64,000 nt of DNA from Nanosyncoccus sp963540965. Lineage in GTDB: Bacteria > Patescibacteriota > Saccharimonadia > Saccharimonadales > Saccharimonadaceae. The notes beneath the pieces were generated by a model that ran no database searches, was not told the origin of the DNA, and saw nothing but the letters and a program-made list of their open reading frames with translations. The stretch lies in NCBI GenBank assembly GCA_963540965.1, contig CAUTSA010000002.1:1-64000 (forward strand), read 5' to 3'. The position numbers and the translations under genes are program-made. The first letter of the stretch is position 1. Every line of letters starts with the position of its first letter. Shown here piece by piece: positions 7,793-16,463 of the stretch.

Positions 7793-9025
7793 ATGGATCA
7801 AAATATTTTAGCCATTCTAGGCATAGCGATTTTAATTCTTCTAGTCGTCATTCTTTTTATTACCATCAAAAACCGAACAAACAGTACACAATCAGATCTT
7901 CTTAAATTACTTGAGGCCATGACTAAAAATACCGATCAAATCGTTGAAGCTTCTAAGAACCTTCATGAACGCATGATCCGTATTGAAACAACTGTCGATA
8001 AAATCACGAAAGGTGTTGATGACGGATTTAGAGATAATCGTAAGGAAATTGCCACCAATCTACAAACCATTCAAAAAACAGTTGACTCAAGAGTAAAAGA
8101 TCTCCAAACCGATAACGCCAAAAAGCTTGAAGAGATGCGACTAACTGTCGATGAAAAACTACAAGCCTCCGTTGAGAAACGCTTCAACGAAAGCTTCAAA
8201 ACCATCTCCGAACAACTTACTAGTGTCTATAAAGGCCTTGGAGAGATGAAAAATCTTGCCACCGGCGTAGGCGATCTTAAAAAAGTCATGGAAGGCGTAA
8301 AAACGAGGGGTATTTATGGTGAAGTCCAACTAAACAGTATTATTTCGGACATCTTAAGCCCCAACCAGTACCAGGAAAACATCAACACAAAACCCGGCTC
8401 TGCTGATCGCGTCGAATTTGCAGTCAAAATGCCAGGTAGGGAAGAAGACCATGAAACCTATCTTCCTATCGACTCAAAATTTCCAGTTGAGAATTATTCT
8501 CGCCTCATCGCCGCCTACGACCAAGGCAATAAGGCCGACATTATAACCTTCCAAAAAGCCCTAGCTACTGACGTCAAAGAACAGGCCAAAAAAATCTCCA
8601 CAAAATACATCGAGCCCCCTTTTACCACCGATTTTGGCATGATGTTTGTCCCTACAGAATCTCTTTATGCAGAAATTTTACGCATTCCGGGTCTTTCTGA
8701 TGAAATCCGTCAAAAATATAATATCAGTATCACCTCTCCGTCCACTCTCCCTGTCACCTTATCTGGACTCCTCATGGGCTTCCGTACTGTGGCTATTGAA
8801 AAACGTAGTAGTGAAGTCTGGCAAGTCCTTGGCGCCATTAAAACCCAGTTTAATAAATTTGGCGACCTCCTTGAAGCCACCAAGAAAAAACTTCAAGAAT
8901 CTGCTAACAAAATTGACGCCGCCGCCACCACCTCTCGCCAAATTGAACGTCGTCTAAAAGAAGTTGAAAGTCTGCCTACTGCCGATAGTATCAAGTTGAT
9001 TGGCGAAATCGACGATTCATTCTAA
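7793..9025 (+). CDS. rmuC: DNA recombination protein RmuC family
   Basis: The product of 410 residues starts with an N-terminal membrane anchor (residues about 4-25, ILAILGIAILILLVVILF). A long coiled coil (about 35-165) follows, then the RmuC nuclease-like core with YGEVQLNSIISDIL, LPIDSKFPVENYSRL, FGMMFVPTESLYAEIL and GFRTVAIEKRS. The family is thought to limit inversions and act in DNA processing. ATG 7793 is set by GGAGG 10 nt upstream; transcription probably starts near 7763 from TGCTAAAAT at 7749-7757. It is downstream of recR. Confidence 0.9.
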   Translation: MDQNILAILGIAILILLVVILFITIKNRTNSTQSDLLKLLEAMTKNTDQIVEASKNLHERMIRIETTVDKITKGVDDGFRDNRKEIATNLQTIQKTVDSRVKDLQTDNAKKLEEMRLTVDEKLQASVEKRFNESFKTISEQLTSVYKGLGEMKNLATGVGDLKKVMEGVKTRGIYGEVQLNSIISDILSPNQYQENINTKPGSADRVEFAVKMPGREEDHETYLPIDSKFPVENYSRLIAAYDQGNKADIITFQKALATDVKEQAKKISTKYIEPPFTTDFGMMFVPTESLYAEILRIPGLSDEIRQKYNISITSPSTLPVTLSGLLMGFRTVAIEKRSSEVWQVLGAIKTQFNKFGDLLEATKKKLQESANKIDAAATTSRQIERRLKEVESLPTADSIKLIGEIDDSF

Positions 9026-9047
9026 AACTAAAACCCTCATCATCTGT

Positions 9048-9053
9048 TATAAT
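9048..9053 (+). promoter_or_regulatory. Extended -10 (TGT-TATAAT), leaderless
   Basis: TATAAT ends 7 nt before ATG 9061; no Shine-Dalgarno sequence is present. Confidence 0.62.
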
Positions 9054-9060
9054 TAACCTA

Positions 9061-10080
9061 ATGTACGAAAATTTTACTAAGTTTATTTCAGATAAGACAA
9101 AAATCTGCATTATCCAGGCAGAAAATCCTGACGGTGACTCCTTAGGCTCCGCTTTGGCCCTTGAAGCCCTACTTCAAGACAAACAAATATCTCAATTTTG
9201 TCCGGTAAATATTCCAAAATACCTTCGTTACTATAAAGACTGGTCGAAAATTTCCAGCGAGATCGATTATCAAGCTGATGGCTACATCATTGTTGACACC
9301 GCCGCTCAAATTCTGCTCAGTAAATTAACTGATGACCTTACGATCAGAAATCTTCTTTACACTAAACCTATTTTTGTCATTGACCATCACGAGACTCCTG
9401 ACGACCTCGATTTTCCGCACCAATCAATTATCGAACACCTTCCTTCTTGCACCAATGTAATCTATAACATAGCGCAACAAACAGGAATAGAAATCAACAA
9501 GGCAGCTGCCGAATATATCTTCCAAGGCCTACTTTCCGACACACTAGGACTCACCTCCGCAGGAGTTTCTGGCGATACTTTTCGTCTAGCCGCTAACCTG
9601 CAAGATCTTGGTGCTAATATTAGCGAACTCGAGGAAAATCGCAAAGAATTCATGAAGAAGTCTCAGCGCATTCTTGCCTACAAAGCAGAACTAATTCAGC
9701 GTATCGATTATTCACTCGACGGTCAACTTTCTACCATTCATATCCCATGGGAAGAAATTCAAGAATATTCAGACGAATACAATCCTAATGTCTTGATTCT
9801 CGAAGAAATGAAAATGGTCGAAGGTGTAAAGGTGGCAGTTGCCATCAAAACCTACCCCGACGGCAAGTTGACTGGTAAAATTCGTTCTTCTCTCCCCATT
9901 TCTGACAAAATTGCCGGCTTCTTTGGTGGCGGCGGCCACCCTTATGCTGCGGGTTTTCGTATTTATGACACAAACTATCAAGACACTCTCCGCGAGCTCG
10001 TTACCTGTAGTTATAAGTTAATTGAAGCCTACGAACAGGAATCTACTACAGAAGAAACAACTTTTATTGGAAGCTTCTAA
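9061..10080 (+). CDS. DHH family phosphoesterase (NrnA-like oligoribonuclease / pAp phosphatase)
   Basis: The 339-residue product has the DHH-domain motifs in order: NPDGDSLGSALAL near residue 22, YIIVDTAAQ near 75, FVIDHHETPDD near 105 and FQGLLSDTLGL near 155. These are followed by a DHHA1 domain ending in GFFGGGGHPYAAGFRI. Such two-domain proteins degrade 2-5-mer RNA and, in many bacteria, dephosphorylate pAp or hydrolyse cyclic dinucleotide products. I cannot separate these activities from sequence. It is leaderless and directly precedes cysS, 1 nt away. Confidence 0.88.
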   Translation: MYENFTKFISDKTKICIIQAENPDGDSLGSALALEALLQDKQISQFCPVNIPKYLRYYKDWSKISSEIDYQADGYIIVDTAAQILLSKLTDDLTIRNLLYTKPIFVIDHHETPDDLDFPHQSIIEHLPSCTNVIYNIAQQTGIEINKAAAEYIFQGLLSDTLGLTSAGVSGDTFRLAANLQDLGANISELEENRKEFMKKSQRILAYKAELIQRIDYSLDGQLSTIHIPWEEIQEYSDEYNPNVLILEEMKMVEGVKVAVAIKTYPDGKLTGKIRSSLPISDKIAGFFGGGGHPYAAGFRIYDTNYQDTLRELVTCSYKLIEAYEQESTTEETTFIGSF

Positions 10081-10081
10081 A

Positions 10082-11497
10082 ATGTATCTATACAATACTC
10101 CAACTAAGAAAATTCAAGAATTCATCCCGCAAGATAAACAAAATGTTAAAATCTACACTTGCGGCCCAACCGTTTACAGCTTCGCTCATATTGGCAACTT
10201 CGCCGCCTACATTTACTGGGATCTTCTAGTGCGCCTCATTAAGACTCACGGCTGGACCCCAAATCGTGTCATGAATATTACCGATGTTGGTCATCTAACC
10301 TCCGACGGTGATGAGGGGGATGATAAAATGGAAAAAGGCGCAAAAAGAGAAAATAAAACGGTTTGGGAAATTGCCGATTTCTATACTCAAGTTTTCTTTG
10401 ATGACTTTTACGCACTTAATTTAATTAAACCAACAAAAATTGCTCGCGCTACCGACTATATTAAGCAGGGACTAGCTCTCGTCCAAACCCTGATTGATAA
10501 AGGATTAACTTACGAGACCTCTGACGGCATCTATTTTGATACCAGCAAATTTTCCACTTATGCCGATTTTGCTAAATTAGACTTGGAACACCTTAAAGCA
10601 GGCGCTCGTGTGGAATTTAACCCTGAAAAACGTAATGTTTCTGATTTTGCTATTTGGAAATTTATCAAAGATGGGGAAGATCATGCCATGCAATGGGATT
10701 TTCAAGGTCGTCCAGGCTATCCAGGTTGGCATCTCGAGTGTTCTACTATTTCTCACACCGAACTAGGCGAAACAATTGATATTCATACTGGTGGAATCGA
10801 CCATATCCCTATTCATCATACAAATGAGATCGCCCAATCCGAAGCCGCTTTCGGTTTACCTATGGCTCGTTTTTGGCTACACTGTAATTTTATTACCAGT
10901 GAAGGCCAAAAATTCAGCAAGTCTCTTGGTAATGCCTATACCATTCATGATCTTAAGGAACGTGGATTTTCGCCACTTGACTTCAAGATGTGGATTCTCC
11001 AAGGTCATTATCAATCCGAACGCAACTTTACGCTTTCTGATCTTGAATCCTCTAGAATCCGTCGTCTCAAATGGAAAAACCAAATTGCTGAATTATTACA
11101 AACTAGTAACCTAGATCTTAATTTTAATAATCCAACAGTTCTTACAGAATTCATAAATGATCTACAGAACAAAAATTCCACACCACAGACCAAAAAATCA
11201 CAAGAGATCATCTCAATTGCAGACAATAACCTTAATTCCGCTGAGGCTTTTTCATATATTGATCAGCATCAACTCACTCTGGATGATTGGGCTCTAGTTG
11301 ATAATCTATTCGGTATTGGATTGCTCACAGAACAATATTTCCCCGATAAGACCATAGTTAATCTTATTCACACACGTCAGGATGCCCGGCAGCAAAAAGA
11401 TTTTAAAACTGCCGATCAGATTCGTGAAGAAATTGAACACGCTGGTTTTATCATTAAAGACCAAGCCGGCCAGCCAATTTGGCAATACTTAAAATAG
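10082..11497 (+). CDS. cysS: Cysteinyl-tRNA synthetase
   Basis: This class I synthetase charges tRNA-Cys. The 471-residue product starts MYLYNTPTKKIQEF and carries the zinc-binding TCGPTVY segment, a HIGN box (AHIGNFAAYIYWD) and GWHLECSTIS. It also has the zinc/active-site IDIHTGGIDHIPIHHTNEIAQSEA region (written here as IDIHTGGID and HHTNEIAQ) and KFSKSLGNA as the KMSKS loop. The C-terminal anticodon-binding part ends near IIKDQAGQPIWQYLK. ATG 10082 begins one base after the previous stop, suggesting translational coupling. Length and motifs are normal. Confidence 0.95.
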   Translation: MYLYNTPTKKIQEFIPQDKQNVKIYTCGPTVYSFAHIGNFAAYIYWDLLVRLIKTHGWTPNRVMNITDVGHLTSDGDEGDDKMEKGAKRENKTVWEIADFYTQVFFDDFYALNLIKPTKIARATDYIKQGLALVQTLIDKGLTYETSDGIYFDTSKFSTYADFAKLDLEHLKAGARVEFNPEKRNVSDFAIWKFIKDGEDHAMQWDFQGRPGYPGWHLECSTISHTELGETIDIHTGGIDHIPIHHTNEIAQSEAAFGLPMARFWLHCNFITSEGQKFSKSLGNAYTIHDLKERGFSPLDFKMWILQGHYQSERNFTLSDLESSRIRRLKWKNQIAELLQTSNLDLNFNNPTVLTEFINDLQNKNSTPQTKKSQEIISIADNNLNSAEAFSYIDQHQLTLDDWALVDNLFGIGLLTEQYFPDKTIVNLIHTRQDARQQKDFKTADQIREEIEHAGFIIKDQAGQPIWQYLK

Positions 11498-11551
11498 CTT
11501 ATTTCTTTTTCTTAAAAACTCAGCTATACTAAATAAAAACAGAGGAGGTAC

Positions 11552-12640
11552 ATGTCACGTACAATTGAGGTCGATACTAAAACTTTTATTCGCTTTTGGT
11601 TCGTTATTATTGCTTTTGCAGGCCTTGGCTATTTAATTTTCAAAGCTGCTAGTGGTCTTATCATTATCTTTATTTCAGCATTCTTAGCCCTAGCTCTGCG
11701 CCCATTAGCTAAATTAATTGACAAAATCGATAAAAAGAAGGAACGCCCTAGGCTCACTGCCATTATTGCTGTCCTCGTCGTCGTTCTTGGCTTCTCAACA
11801 ATTGTAGCCGTCGTTGGGCCAATGATTGTCTCTCAAGTTTCAATTTTTCTCGCCTCTGCTCCTCAAAAAATCTCTACTGTCATTGGCGAATTCAACCTAG
11901 ATCGTATAGGTGAATATTTTGGTATTCCTGACCTACAAGCGCAACTTCTTGTGGCCTTACGTAATTTTTCCAATACTTTACTCAATAATCTCAGTGGTAT
12001 TGCAATTAGTAGTGTCGGTACTATCGGCACCATTCTCACAAACATCATTCTTACCATCGTTCTCACCATCCTTTTCATGCTCGAAGGCCCAACCTTAGTG
12101 GAAAATTTTTGGCGCACCATCTCATCTTCTCGCAACGCACAAGCCACTCGTGTCTGGCATCGCGTCACCTCTAAACTAAGTACCGTAGTTGCCAAATACG
12201 TCTCCGCACAAGTTTTGATTGCACTTCTAGACGGCACTATTACCGCCATTAGTGTCTTTATTCTTTGCTTAATTTTTAGCGTTCCAGGCGGTATCGCTAT
12301 TCCTCTAGGACTCATCTCCTTCCTCTTCTATCTCATCCCTATGTTTGGACCAGTTATCGCCTGTATCATCAATACCGTTCTCCTTTTCGTCAACTCCCCA
12401 TGGGCAGCCTTCAGCTTCTTTCTCTTCTACCTCATCTATCAACAAATTGAAAACAACATTATAGCTCCTCGAATCCAAGGTAAAGGTCTTGGCTTACCTC
12501 CAGTTATAATTCTTATTTCCATCATCATCGGTATGTATGCTTTTGGCCTTATTGGCTGTCTAATTGCTATTCCGATTGCCGGCTGCATCAAAGTTATTAT
12601 TGACGAATATGCCGCCATTAAAAAAGTAATGGACGATTAA
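11552..12640 (+). CDS. AI-2E family transporter (PerM/YdiK-like permease)
   Basis: The 362-residue integral membrane protein has two N-terminal TM helices (about 12-45), a third TM near 62-85, a hydrophilic amphipathic region to about 150, and five further helices. It includes the conserved GGIAIPLGLISFLFYLIPMFG and IYQQIENNIIAPRIQGKGLGLPP stretches (each cited as a region, about residues 248-310). Members export small molecules or ions, including proposed AI-2 and Na+/H+ roles; the substrate cannot be inferred. TATACT (11525-11530) and GGAGG give a leader of about 15 nt. Confidence 0.88.
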   Translation: MSRTIEVDTKTFIRFWFVIIAFAGLGYLIFKAASGLIIIFISAFLALALRPLAKLIDKIDKKKERPRLTAIIAVLVVVLGFSTIVAVVGPMIVSQVSIFLASAPQKISTVIGEFNLDRIGEYFGIPDLQAQLLVALRNFSNTLLNNLSGIAISSVGTIGTILTNIILTIVLTILFMLEGPTLVENFWRTISSSRNAQATRVWHRVTSKLSTVVAKYVSAQVLIALLDGTITAISVFILCLIFSVPGGIAIPLGLISFLFYLIPMFGPVIACIINTVLLFVNSPWAAFSFFLFYLIYQQIENNIIAPRIQGKGLGLPPVIILISIIIGMYAFGLIGCLIAIPIAGCIKVIIDEYAAIKKVMDD

Positions 12641-12642
12641 AT

Positions 12643-12668
12643 TCATAGACTATTTAATCCGTCTATGA
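12643..12668 (+). promoter_or_regulatory. Operator-like inverted repeat upstream of a -10 box
   Basis: TCATAGAC and GTCTATGA form a perfect 8-bp inverted repeat with a 10-bp centre, immediately followed by CATAAT (12669-12674), the likely -10 of the gene at 12704. It lacks a T-run, so it looks more like a protein-binding site than a terminator. Confidence 0.4.
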
Positions 12669-12703
12669 CATAATTATTGAGAACTAATTTTAAGGAGTAT
12701 ATT

Positions 12704-13078
12704 ATGGAACAAGTATTACCATTTCTTGAAGGAATTTTTATGATCGCCACCACTGAAGGAGATCAGCCACATGTTCGTCCTTTTGACGCAGCCGGCATCC
12801 TTGATGGCAAATTCTACATTGGTACTAAAAATAATAAAAAAGTTTTTGCTCAGATTAAGAACAATCCAAAAGTTGAAATCTATGCAAAACACGACACCCT
12901 AGGCGCTCTTCGCATAACTGCCGAAGCTTATCCTGTTGAAGACGAAGCATTAAACCAAGCCGCATATGAGTCCACTAAAAAAGACTACGCAGGAAATGAC
13001 TGTGCTACTCTAGAACTTAAAAATGTTCACGGTACTATCCAAAATAAACTTGGCGAAGTAATCAATGTCGAATTCTAA
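12704..13078 (+). CDS. Pyridoxamine 5'-phosphate oxidase family protein (split-barrel flavoprotein)
   Basis: The 124-residue product shows the split-barrel pattern: FMIATTEGDQPHVRPFDAAGILDGKFYIGT at residues about 11-40, KVFAQIKNNPKVEIYAKH, and a C-terminal strand. It resembles the small FMN- or F420-binding family rather than true PdxH. The reaction is unknown. ATG 12704 is preceded by AAGGAG at a good distance; the frame is open further upstream but without a start signal. Its last 14 nt overlap the start of the YhhQ-like gene. Confidence 0.85.
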   Translation: MEQVLPFLEGIFMIATTEGDQPHVRPFDAAGILDGKFYIGTKNNKKVFAQIKNNPKVEIYAKHDTLGALRITAEAYPVEDEALNQAAYESTKKDYAGNDCATLELKNVHGTIQNKLGEVINVEF

Positions 13079-13766
13079 ATCCACTGCGTCAACCACAAAC
13101 GTTAGACAAACTACTCTCATCTACCTCACGGCAATCTCCGCAGGTATTCTGCTAATTTCAAACTTAGCTGCCACCAAGCTTTGGAATATGTTCGGAATTG
13201 CCGTTGATGGGGGGATTCTTTGTTTTCCAATCTCATACATTCTCGGCGACATCATTATCGAGTTTTACGGCAAAAAAGTAGCTAAGTCCGTCATTTTTTC
13301 CAGCCTCCTTCTAAATATTCTTGCCGCCCTCGTCTTCTGGGCCGTCTGCCTTCTCCCTCCTTTCACTGGTACTGAAGAGATGCAGGCTTCCATTGTTAAC
13401 GTACTCGGCTTTGCGCCTCGCATCATCATTGGCTCACTGACCGCCTATTTCTTCTCACAATTTTCTAACAACTTTATTTTCGAAAAAATTAAGAAGAAAA
13501 CTGGCTCAAAACTCTTCCTTGTGCGTGCACTTGGATCATCAATCGTTGCCCATTTTCTCGACAGTCTTGTCTTTGAAACCATTGCCTTCCTTGGCGTTCT
13601 TCCATTCAATGATTTTCTTAATCAGACACTCTTCGCCTACCTCCTCGGCCTAGGTCTCGAATTGATTCTGTCTCCAATCGAACTTCTCATTGTTGCCAAA
13701 GTTCGTCCGTTTTTAAAGGATGAGGAGCAAAAAGCCAAAGAAGTCCAAATAGCAACAAAATCTTAA
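13065..13766 (+). CDS. yhhQ: Queuosine precursor transporter (YhhQ / VUT family)
   Basis: The 233-residue membrane protein has about six TM segments. It also has the YhhQ features ISAGILLISNLAATKLW, GGILCFPISYILGDIIIEFYG and a C-terminal SPIELLIVAKVRP helix. YhhQ proteins import preQ0, preQ1 or queuine for tRNA modification. The gene overlaps the previous one by 14 nt and is followed 15 bp later by tgt, which supports a salvage role. No queuosine synthesis gene is seen in this window. Confidence 0.9.
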   Translation: MSNSKSTASTTNVRQTTLIYLTAISAGILLISNLAATKLWNMFGIAVDGGILCFPISYILGDIIIEFYGKKVAKSVIFSSLLLNILAALVFWAVCLLPPFTGTEEMQASIVNVLGFAPRIIIGSLTAYFFSQFSNNFIFEKIKKKTGSKLFLVRALGSSIVAHFLDSLVFETIAFLGVLPFNDFLNQTLFAYLLGLGLELILSPIELLIVAKVRPFLKDEEQKAKEVQIATKS

Positions 13767-13781
13767 CTGAAAGTTTGAATA

Positions 13782-14969
13782 ATGTTTAGCTTCCAGATTG
13801 ACCATAAAATTCCTGGCGCCCTTGGACGAGCCGGCACAATCAAAACTCCACACGGAGAAATAAAAACCCCAGCCTTTATGACCGTTGGTACCCAAGGCTA
13901 CGTACGATTTTTAAAACCAGAAGACCTCGTAGCAATTGGTGCTCAAGCAATGCTTAGTAATGGTTATCATCTCCGCCGCACCTCTTTCGAAATAGCCAAG
14001 CAAAAAGGCTTATCAAATTGGTCGGGCTGGTCTGGCCCCACTCTCACCGATTCCGGTGGTTTTCAAGTCATGTCACTTGGTTCTGGACTAGGCAAAGTAG
14101 TCTCCATGGATAAAGAGCGTGGTGTAACCAATACAGCCCACAAAGAACGTCTTGCTCATGTCACCGAAGACGGAGTTCATTTTACCGATCCATTTGATGG
14201 TCAACCTGATTTTATTGGCCCCGAAGAATCCATGCAAATTCAGTGTAGAATAGGCGCCGACATTCATATGGCCTTCGATGAATTAACTTCACTCGCCGAT
14301 GATTATGACTACAACGTCGAAGCCTTAGCCCGTACCGAACGCTGGGCTCAGCGTAGTCTCGATGAACACTTTAAATTACGGGACTCCCTTGGTTATCGCC
14401 AAAGTCTTTACGGAGTGCTACAGGGCGGTCGCTGGGAAGATCTTAGGCGTAGTACTGCTAAAAAACTTGGCGCCATGCCTTTTGATGGCTATGGACTCGG
14501 TGGCGCATTTCTTAAAGAAGATCTCTCTGAAATTCTTCGCTGGTGTAATGAGGAACTCCCAGAGCATAAACCTCGGCACCTCTTAGGTCTTTCACACCCA
14601 GACGATATTTTAAATGGCGCCGAAATGGGAGCCGATACCTTTGATTGTGTGGCACCTACTAGGGAAGCACGACATGGCAAAATTTACACTAAATATGGTG
14701 ATATTAATTTGCGTAAATTTAAAGACTCAAACCTTCTACTTGACGAAGACTGTGACTGCCCTACCTGCCAAGCCGGTCACACCCGTGGCGAACTCCGTGA
14801 CCTTTGGCGCTCTGGCGACGGGGAATTAAAGGCCAAGTTTTATCGTCTCGCGTCCATACATAATCTGCGCTTTATTATTCGTCTCACCGAACAAATTCGC
14901 GACGCTATTTTAGAGGATTGCTTCCATCAATTTAAGCAAGAATTCCTACGGAATTATTACACAAAATAG
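13782..14969 (+). CDS. tgt: tRNA-guanine transglycosylase
   Basis: TGT swaps G34 of GUN-anticodon tRNAs for a 7-deazaguanine base. The 395-residue product keeps the catalytic aspartates (DSGGFQVMSL; DTFDCVAPTREARHG) and the zinc ligands CDCPTC with the later IHN histidine. The base-binding pocket departs from E. coli and Zymomonas TGT. The usual GGLAVGE reads GGAFLKE, and the cysteine that follows MAFDE is replaced by leucine (MAFDEL). Bacterial enzymes normally take preQ1, so an altered pocket could mean queuine use. It sits directly after the YhhQ-like transporter. Confidence 0.93.
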   Translation: MFSFQIDHKIPGALGRAGTIKTPHGEIKTPAFMTVGTQGYVRFLKPEDLVAIGAQAMLSNGYHLRRTSFEIAKQKGLSNWSGWSGPTLTDSGGFQVMSLGSGLGKVVSMDKERGVTNTAHKERLAHVTEDGVHFTDPFDGQPDFIGPEESMQIQCRIGADIHMAFDELTSLADDYDYNVEALARTERWAQRSLDEHFKLRDSLGYRQSLYGVLQGGRWEDLRRSTAKKLGAMPFDGYGLGGAFLKEDLSEILRWCNEELPEHKPRHLLGLSHPDDILNGAEMGADTFDCVAPTREARHGKIYTKYGDINLRKFKDSNLLLDEDCDCPTCQAGHTRGELRDLWRSGDGELKAKFYRLASIHNLRFIIRLTEQIRDAILEDCFHQFKQEFLRNYYTK

Positions 14970-14990
14970 AAAAACCTAAATTATTTATGC

Positions 14991-14996
14991 TAAAAT
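14991..14996 (+). promoter_or_regulatory. Extended -10 (TGC-TAAAAT), leaderless GTG gene lepB
   Basis: TAAAAT ends 6 nt before GTG 15003; it decides the GTG start of lepB. Confidence 0.6.
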
Positions 14997-15002
14997 AAGG
15001 TA

Positions 15003-15644
15003 GTGGATAATCAAGTCTCTTTCATTCGAAGACACCCCTTACTAAAAGACATTTTTAGCCTGATTATTTTTGTCTTCTTTGTGATTCTTGGTACCTATTT
15101 TCTTAATACTTACATCATGCGTTCATATAATGTAGTGGGCGCCTCTATGGAAAACACCCTGCATGGCAAAGATCGCCTAATCGTTAACCGAGCTGCTGTT
15201 TCACTCTCGCATTTTTTTGGTAAACCATACATTCCAGAACGCGGCCAAATCATTGTTTTTCTTAACGGAGATGCCAGTGGACCATTAACCTGTGGCGTCG
15301 AGGCCTCTATTCGCGACCAATACATCATTAAGCGTGTCATCGCTTTTCCGGGCGAGCGCGTTGTTGTAAAAGATGGTAAATTGACCGTTTACAATAAAGA
15401 ACATCCTGAAGGCTTTGACCCTGACGAATCAACCAGAAAATCAGATCAAGATGGGCCAAAGAAATATACCGCTGGTGAAGTCGACATGACCGTGCCTGAA
15501 GATGAAATCTTCGTTGCCGGCGACAATCGCGAAGGTACTCACTCCTATGATTCTCGCTATGGCCTTGGTACTATTCCATACTGCCGCATCATCGGCCCAG
15601 TCTTATTACGTCTCTATCCTTTTGATAAAATTCGTCTATTTTAG
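15003..15644 (+). CDS. lepB: Signal peptidase I
   Basis: The 213-residue product is a membrane-anchored serine/lysine protease that removes signal peptides. It has one N-terminal TM segment (about 15-38), then box B with the catalytic serine (NVVGASMENTL), and box D with the catalytic lysine (YIIKRVIAFPGE). Box E follows (VAGDNREGTHSYDSRYGLG). An insertion rich in D, E and K (about 140-160) separates D and E. GTG 15003 is used because an extended -10 lies 6 nt upstream. It begins a membrane and secretion cluster that includes htrA. Confidence 0.95.
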   Translation: MDNQVSFIRRHPLLKDIFSLIIFVFFVILGTYFLNTYIMRSYNVVGASMENTLHGKDRLIVNRAAVSLSHFFGKPYIPERGQIIVFLNGDASGPLTCGVEASIRDQYIIKRVIAFPGERVVVKDGKLTVYNKEHPEGFDPDESTRKSDQDGPKKYTAGEVDMTVPEDEIFVAGDNREGTHSYDSRYGLGTIPYCRIIGPVLLRLYPFDKIRLF

Positions 15645-15646
15645 GT

Positions 15647-15652
15647 TATAAT
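15647..15652 (+). promoter_or_regulatory. -10 box (TATAAT), leaderless
   Basis: TATAAT ends 8 nt before ATG 15661, within 16 bp of the lepB stop. Confidence 0.55.
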
Positions 15653-15660
15653 ATTTATAT

Positions 15661-16440
15661 ATGTCAGATTATGTTTTAATACGTAAGGGGCGCAACATTA
15701 TTAGTACAGTGCTGCACGCCTTATTTAATCTTGTTCTTGGACTTGGCTCCGTTTTTATTACCTTCTCCACGGCAAGCTGGATTCCAGGCGTTTTACTCGT
15801 CATCCTTTCGAAGTGGCGCATGTTCGCAGTTCGCCCTCGCTACCTCTTTCTTAACCTCAAGTCAAACTTAGTTGACCTTATTGTTGGCTTCTCTTTCATC
15901 TTCATCACCTACTGTTCTGGCCCAACACTTCTACCCATTCATTTTATACTTGCTATCTCATATTCCGCCTGGCTTATTGTCCTAAAGCCAATGTCTTCTG
16001 AACGTGCCTCGGCTTTGCAGTCTCTCCTCGCGGTTTTCTTAGGCACCACCGCCACTACTCTTATGACTGCTACCGCTAACTCCGCTTTCCCGGTTTTCTT
16101 TAATTTTCTTGTCGGTTTCGCTGCAGCCAGGCATGTCCTCGTCCAAGGTGATGACACCGACTTCACATTCTTATCACTTATTATCGGTCTTCTTTTTACC
16201 GAAATCTCCTGGCTCTCCCAATCCTGGCTCATCGTCTACACTTATCGAGAAATCGGTTTTCTCCTTCCGCAATCCGCCATTCTCCTAACCGCGCTCACTT
16301 TTCTTCTGGGCTACATTTTTAAAAATTACTCCAGCAACGAAGAATTCTCATTTTCAAAAATTGCCACCCCAGCTATCTTTTCAATTATTCTCATTGTTAT
16401 TATCGTACTGTGGTTTAGTAAACCATTATTCAACGTTTAA
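15661..16440 (+). CDS. Integral membrane protein of unknown function
   Basis: The 259-residue product is nearly all membrane: about eight hydrophobic segments from residue 15 to the end, with short basic loops. I recognise no family motif. It lies between lepB and htrA in a tight cluster with its own -10 box, so a link to envelope protein processing is possible but unproven. Base composition and codon use resemble the neighbours. Confidence 0.6.
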   Translation: MSDYVLIRKGRNIISTVLHALFNLVLGLGSVFITFSTASWIPGVLLVILSKWRMFAVRPRYLFLNLKSNLVDLIVGFSFIFITYCSGPTLLPIHFILAISYSAWLIVLKPMSSERASALQSLLAVFLGTTATTLMTATANSAFPVFFNFLVGFAAARHVLVQGDDTDFTFLSLIIGLLFTEISWLSQSWLIVYTYREIGFLLPQSAILLTALTFLLGYIFKNYSSNEEFSFSKIATPAIFSIILIVIIVLWFSKPLFNV

Positions 16441-16463
16441 TACCGTATAAAGGAGGTAAAAAT

